Shown here piece by piece: positions 14,558-14,641 of a DNA stretch of 14,641 nucleotides. Both the position numbers and the translations under genes were made by a program. How positions within the stretch are numbered: position 1 is the stretch's first letter; every line of letters starts with the position of its first letter. The notes under the pieces were generated by a model. It ran no database searches. It was given only the letters and a program-made list of their open reading frames with translations, and was not told the DNA's origin. The DNA lies in NCBI GenBank assembly GCA_964414715.1, contig CAYPXN010000016.1:1-14641 (forward strand). Direction: 5' to 3'. The DNA comes from CAYPXN01 sp964414715 (GTDB taxonomy: Bacteria > UBA10199 > JADFYH01).

Positions 14558-14641
14558 ATGAAATCGAATCTTTTGGAGCGTCGTGCACTCGCGTCTTCGC
14601 ATTTGAATGAAGCGCAGCTTACACTAGACGCCACTCTTGAA
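14558..14641 (+). CDS. Possible N-terminus of a further gene, cut by the edge
   Basis: An ATG at 14558 opens 28 codons with no stop to the window end (MKSNLLERRALASSHLNEAQ...). GAGG lies about 10 bases upstream, inside a small hairpin GCCTCT (14527-14532) with AGAGGC (14544-14549). The peptide is amphipathic and charged, as expected for a real protein start, but it is too short to name a family. A competing frame from 14515 stops after 32 codons. Confidence 0.45.
   Translation, partial: MKSNLLERRALASSHLNEAQLTLDATLE

Noticed and set aside
14515..14613. A 32-codon frame starting MDDNAS before the last partial gene
   Set aside because: It ends in TGA inside the window, has no Shine-Dalgarno, and overlaps a better-supported start at 14558.

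Overview
The window looks like chromosome of a Gram-negative, moderately AT-rich bacterium of the deltaproteobacterial/Bdellovibrionota-like kind. That guess rests on the lipoprotein with a deltaproteobacterial-style Cys-rich architecture, the delta-60-repeat/DUF11 surface protein with a Gly-Cys C-terminal anchor, the DUF971 and DUF4505 proteins, and an AcnA-type aconitase. It is an inference from gene content, not a taxonomic proof. No phage, transposase, CRISPR array, tRNA or rRNA is visible.

Layout: (1) 1-294, minus, the start of a membrane protein cut by the window edge. (2) 524-2302, plus, a lipoprotein with a bacterial thaumatin-like domain. (3) 2305-3720, minus, a DEAD-box RNA helicase of RhlE type, converging on the lipoprotein with a 2-bp gap. 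(4) 3884-5556, plus, a NarX-type membrane histidine kinase and its NarL/LuxR-type response regulator, overlapping by 4 bp. (5) 5560-7026, minus, a class I DAHP synthase interrupted by one in-frame TAG, followed by a DUF971 protein. (6) 7151-10312, plus, a rhodanese-domain protein and aconitase AcnA, ending at a strong bidirectional terminator. (7) 10391-12991, minus, a delta-60-repeat surface protein and a membrane protein with a Coa1-like C-terminal domain. (8) 13128-13454, minus, pterin-4a-carbinolamine dehydratase. (9) 13678-14478, plus, a DUF4505 protein and an exported small protein, abutting. (10) 14558 to the end, plus, the start of another possible gene.

Most genes are housekeeping or regulatory and do not form one pathway. 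Aromatic and pterin metabolism (DAHP synthase, carbinolamine dehydratase), central carbon metabolism (aconitase) and RNA metabolism (helicase) sit beside three envelope or exported proteins. The kinase and regulator form an obvious two-component pair with no evident target here.

The unusual content is between the genes. At least four different inverted-repeat elements occur: a back-to-back palindrome pair at 5884-5970 that supplies the aroG stop codon and the DUF971 ribosome-binding site; a chain of hairpins at 7578-7636 that covers the acnA ribosome-binding site; and two MITE-like elements with about 35-38-bp terminal inverted repeats, at 13014-13132 and 13467-13632, that bracket the carbinolamine dehydratase gene. 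The most checkable oddity is the amber codon inside an otherwise intact DAHP synthase.
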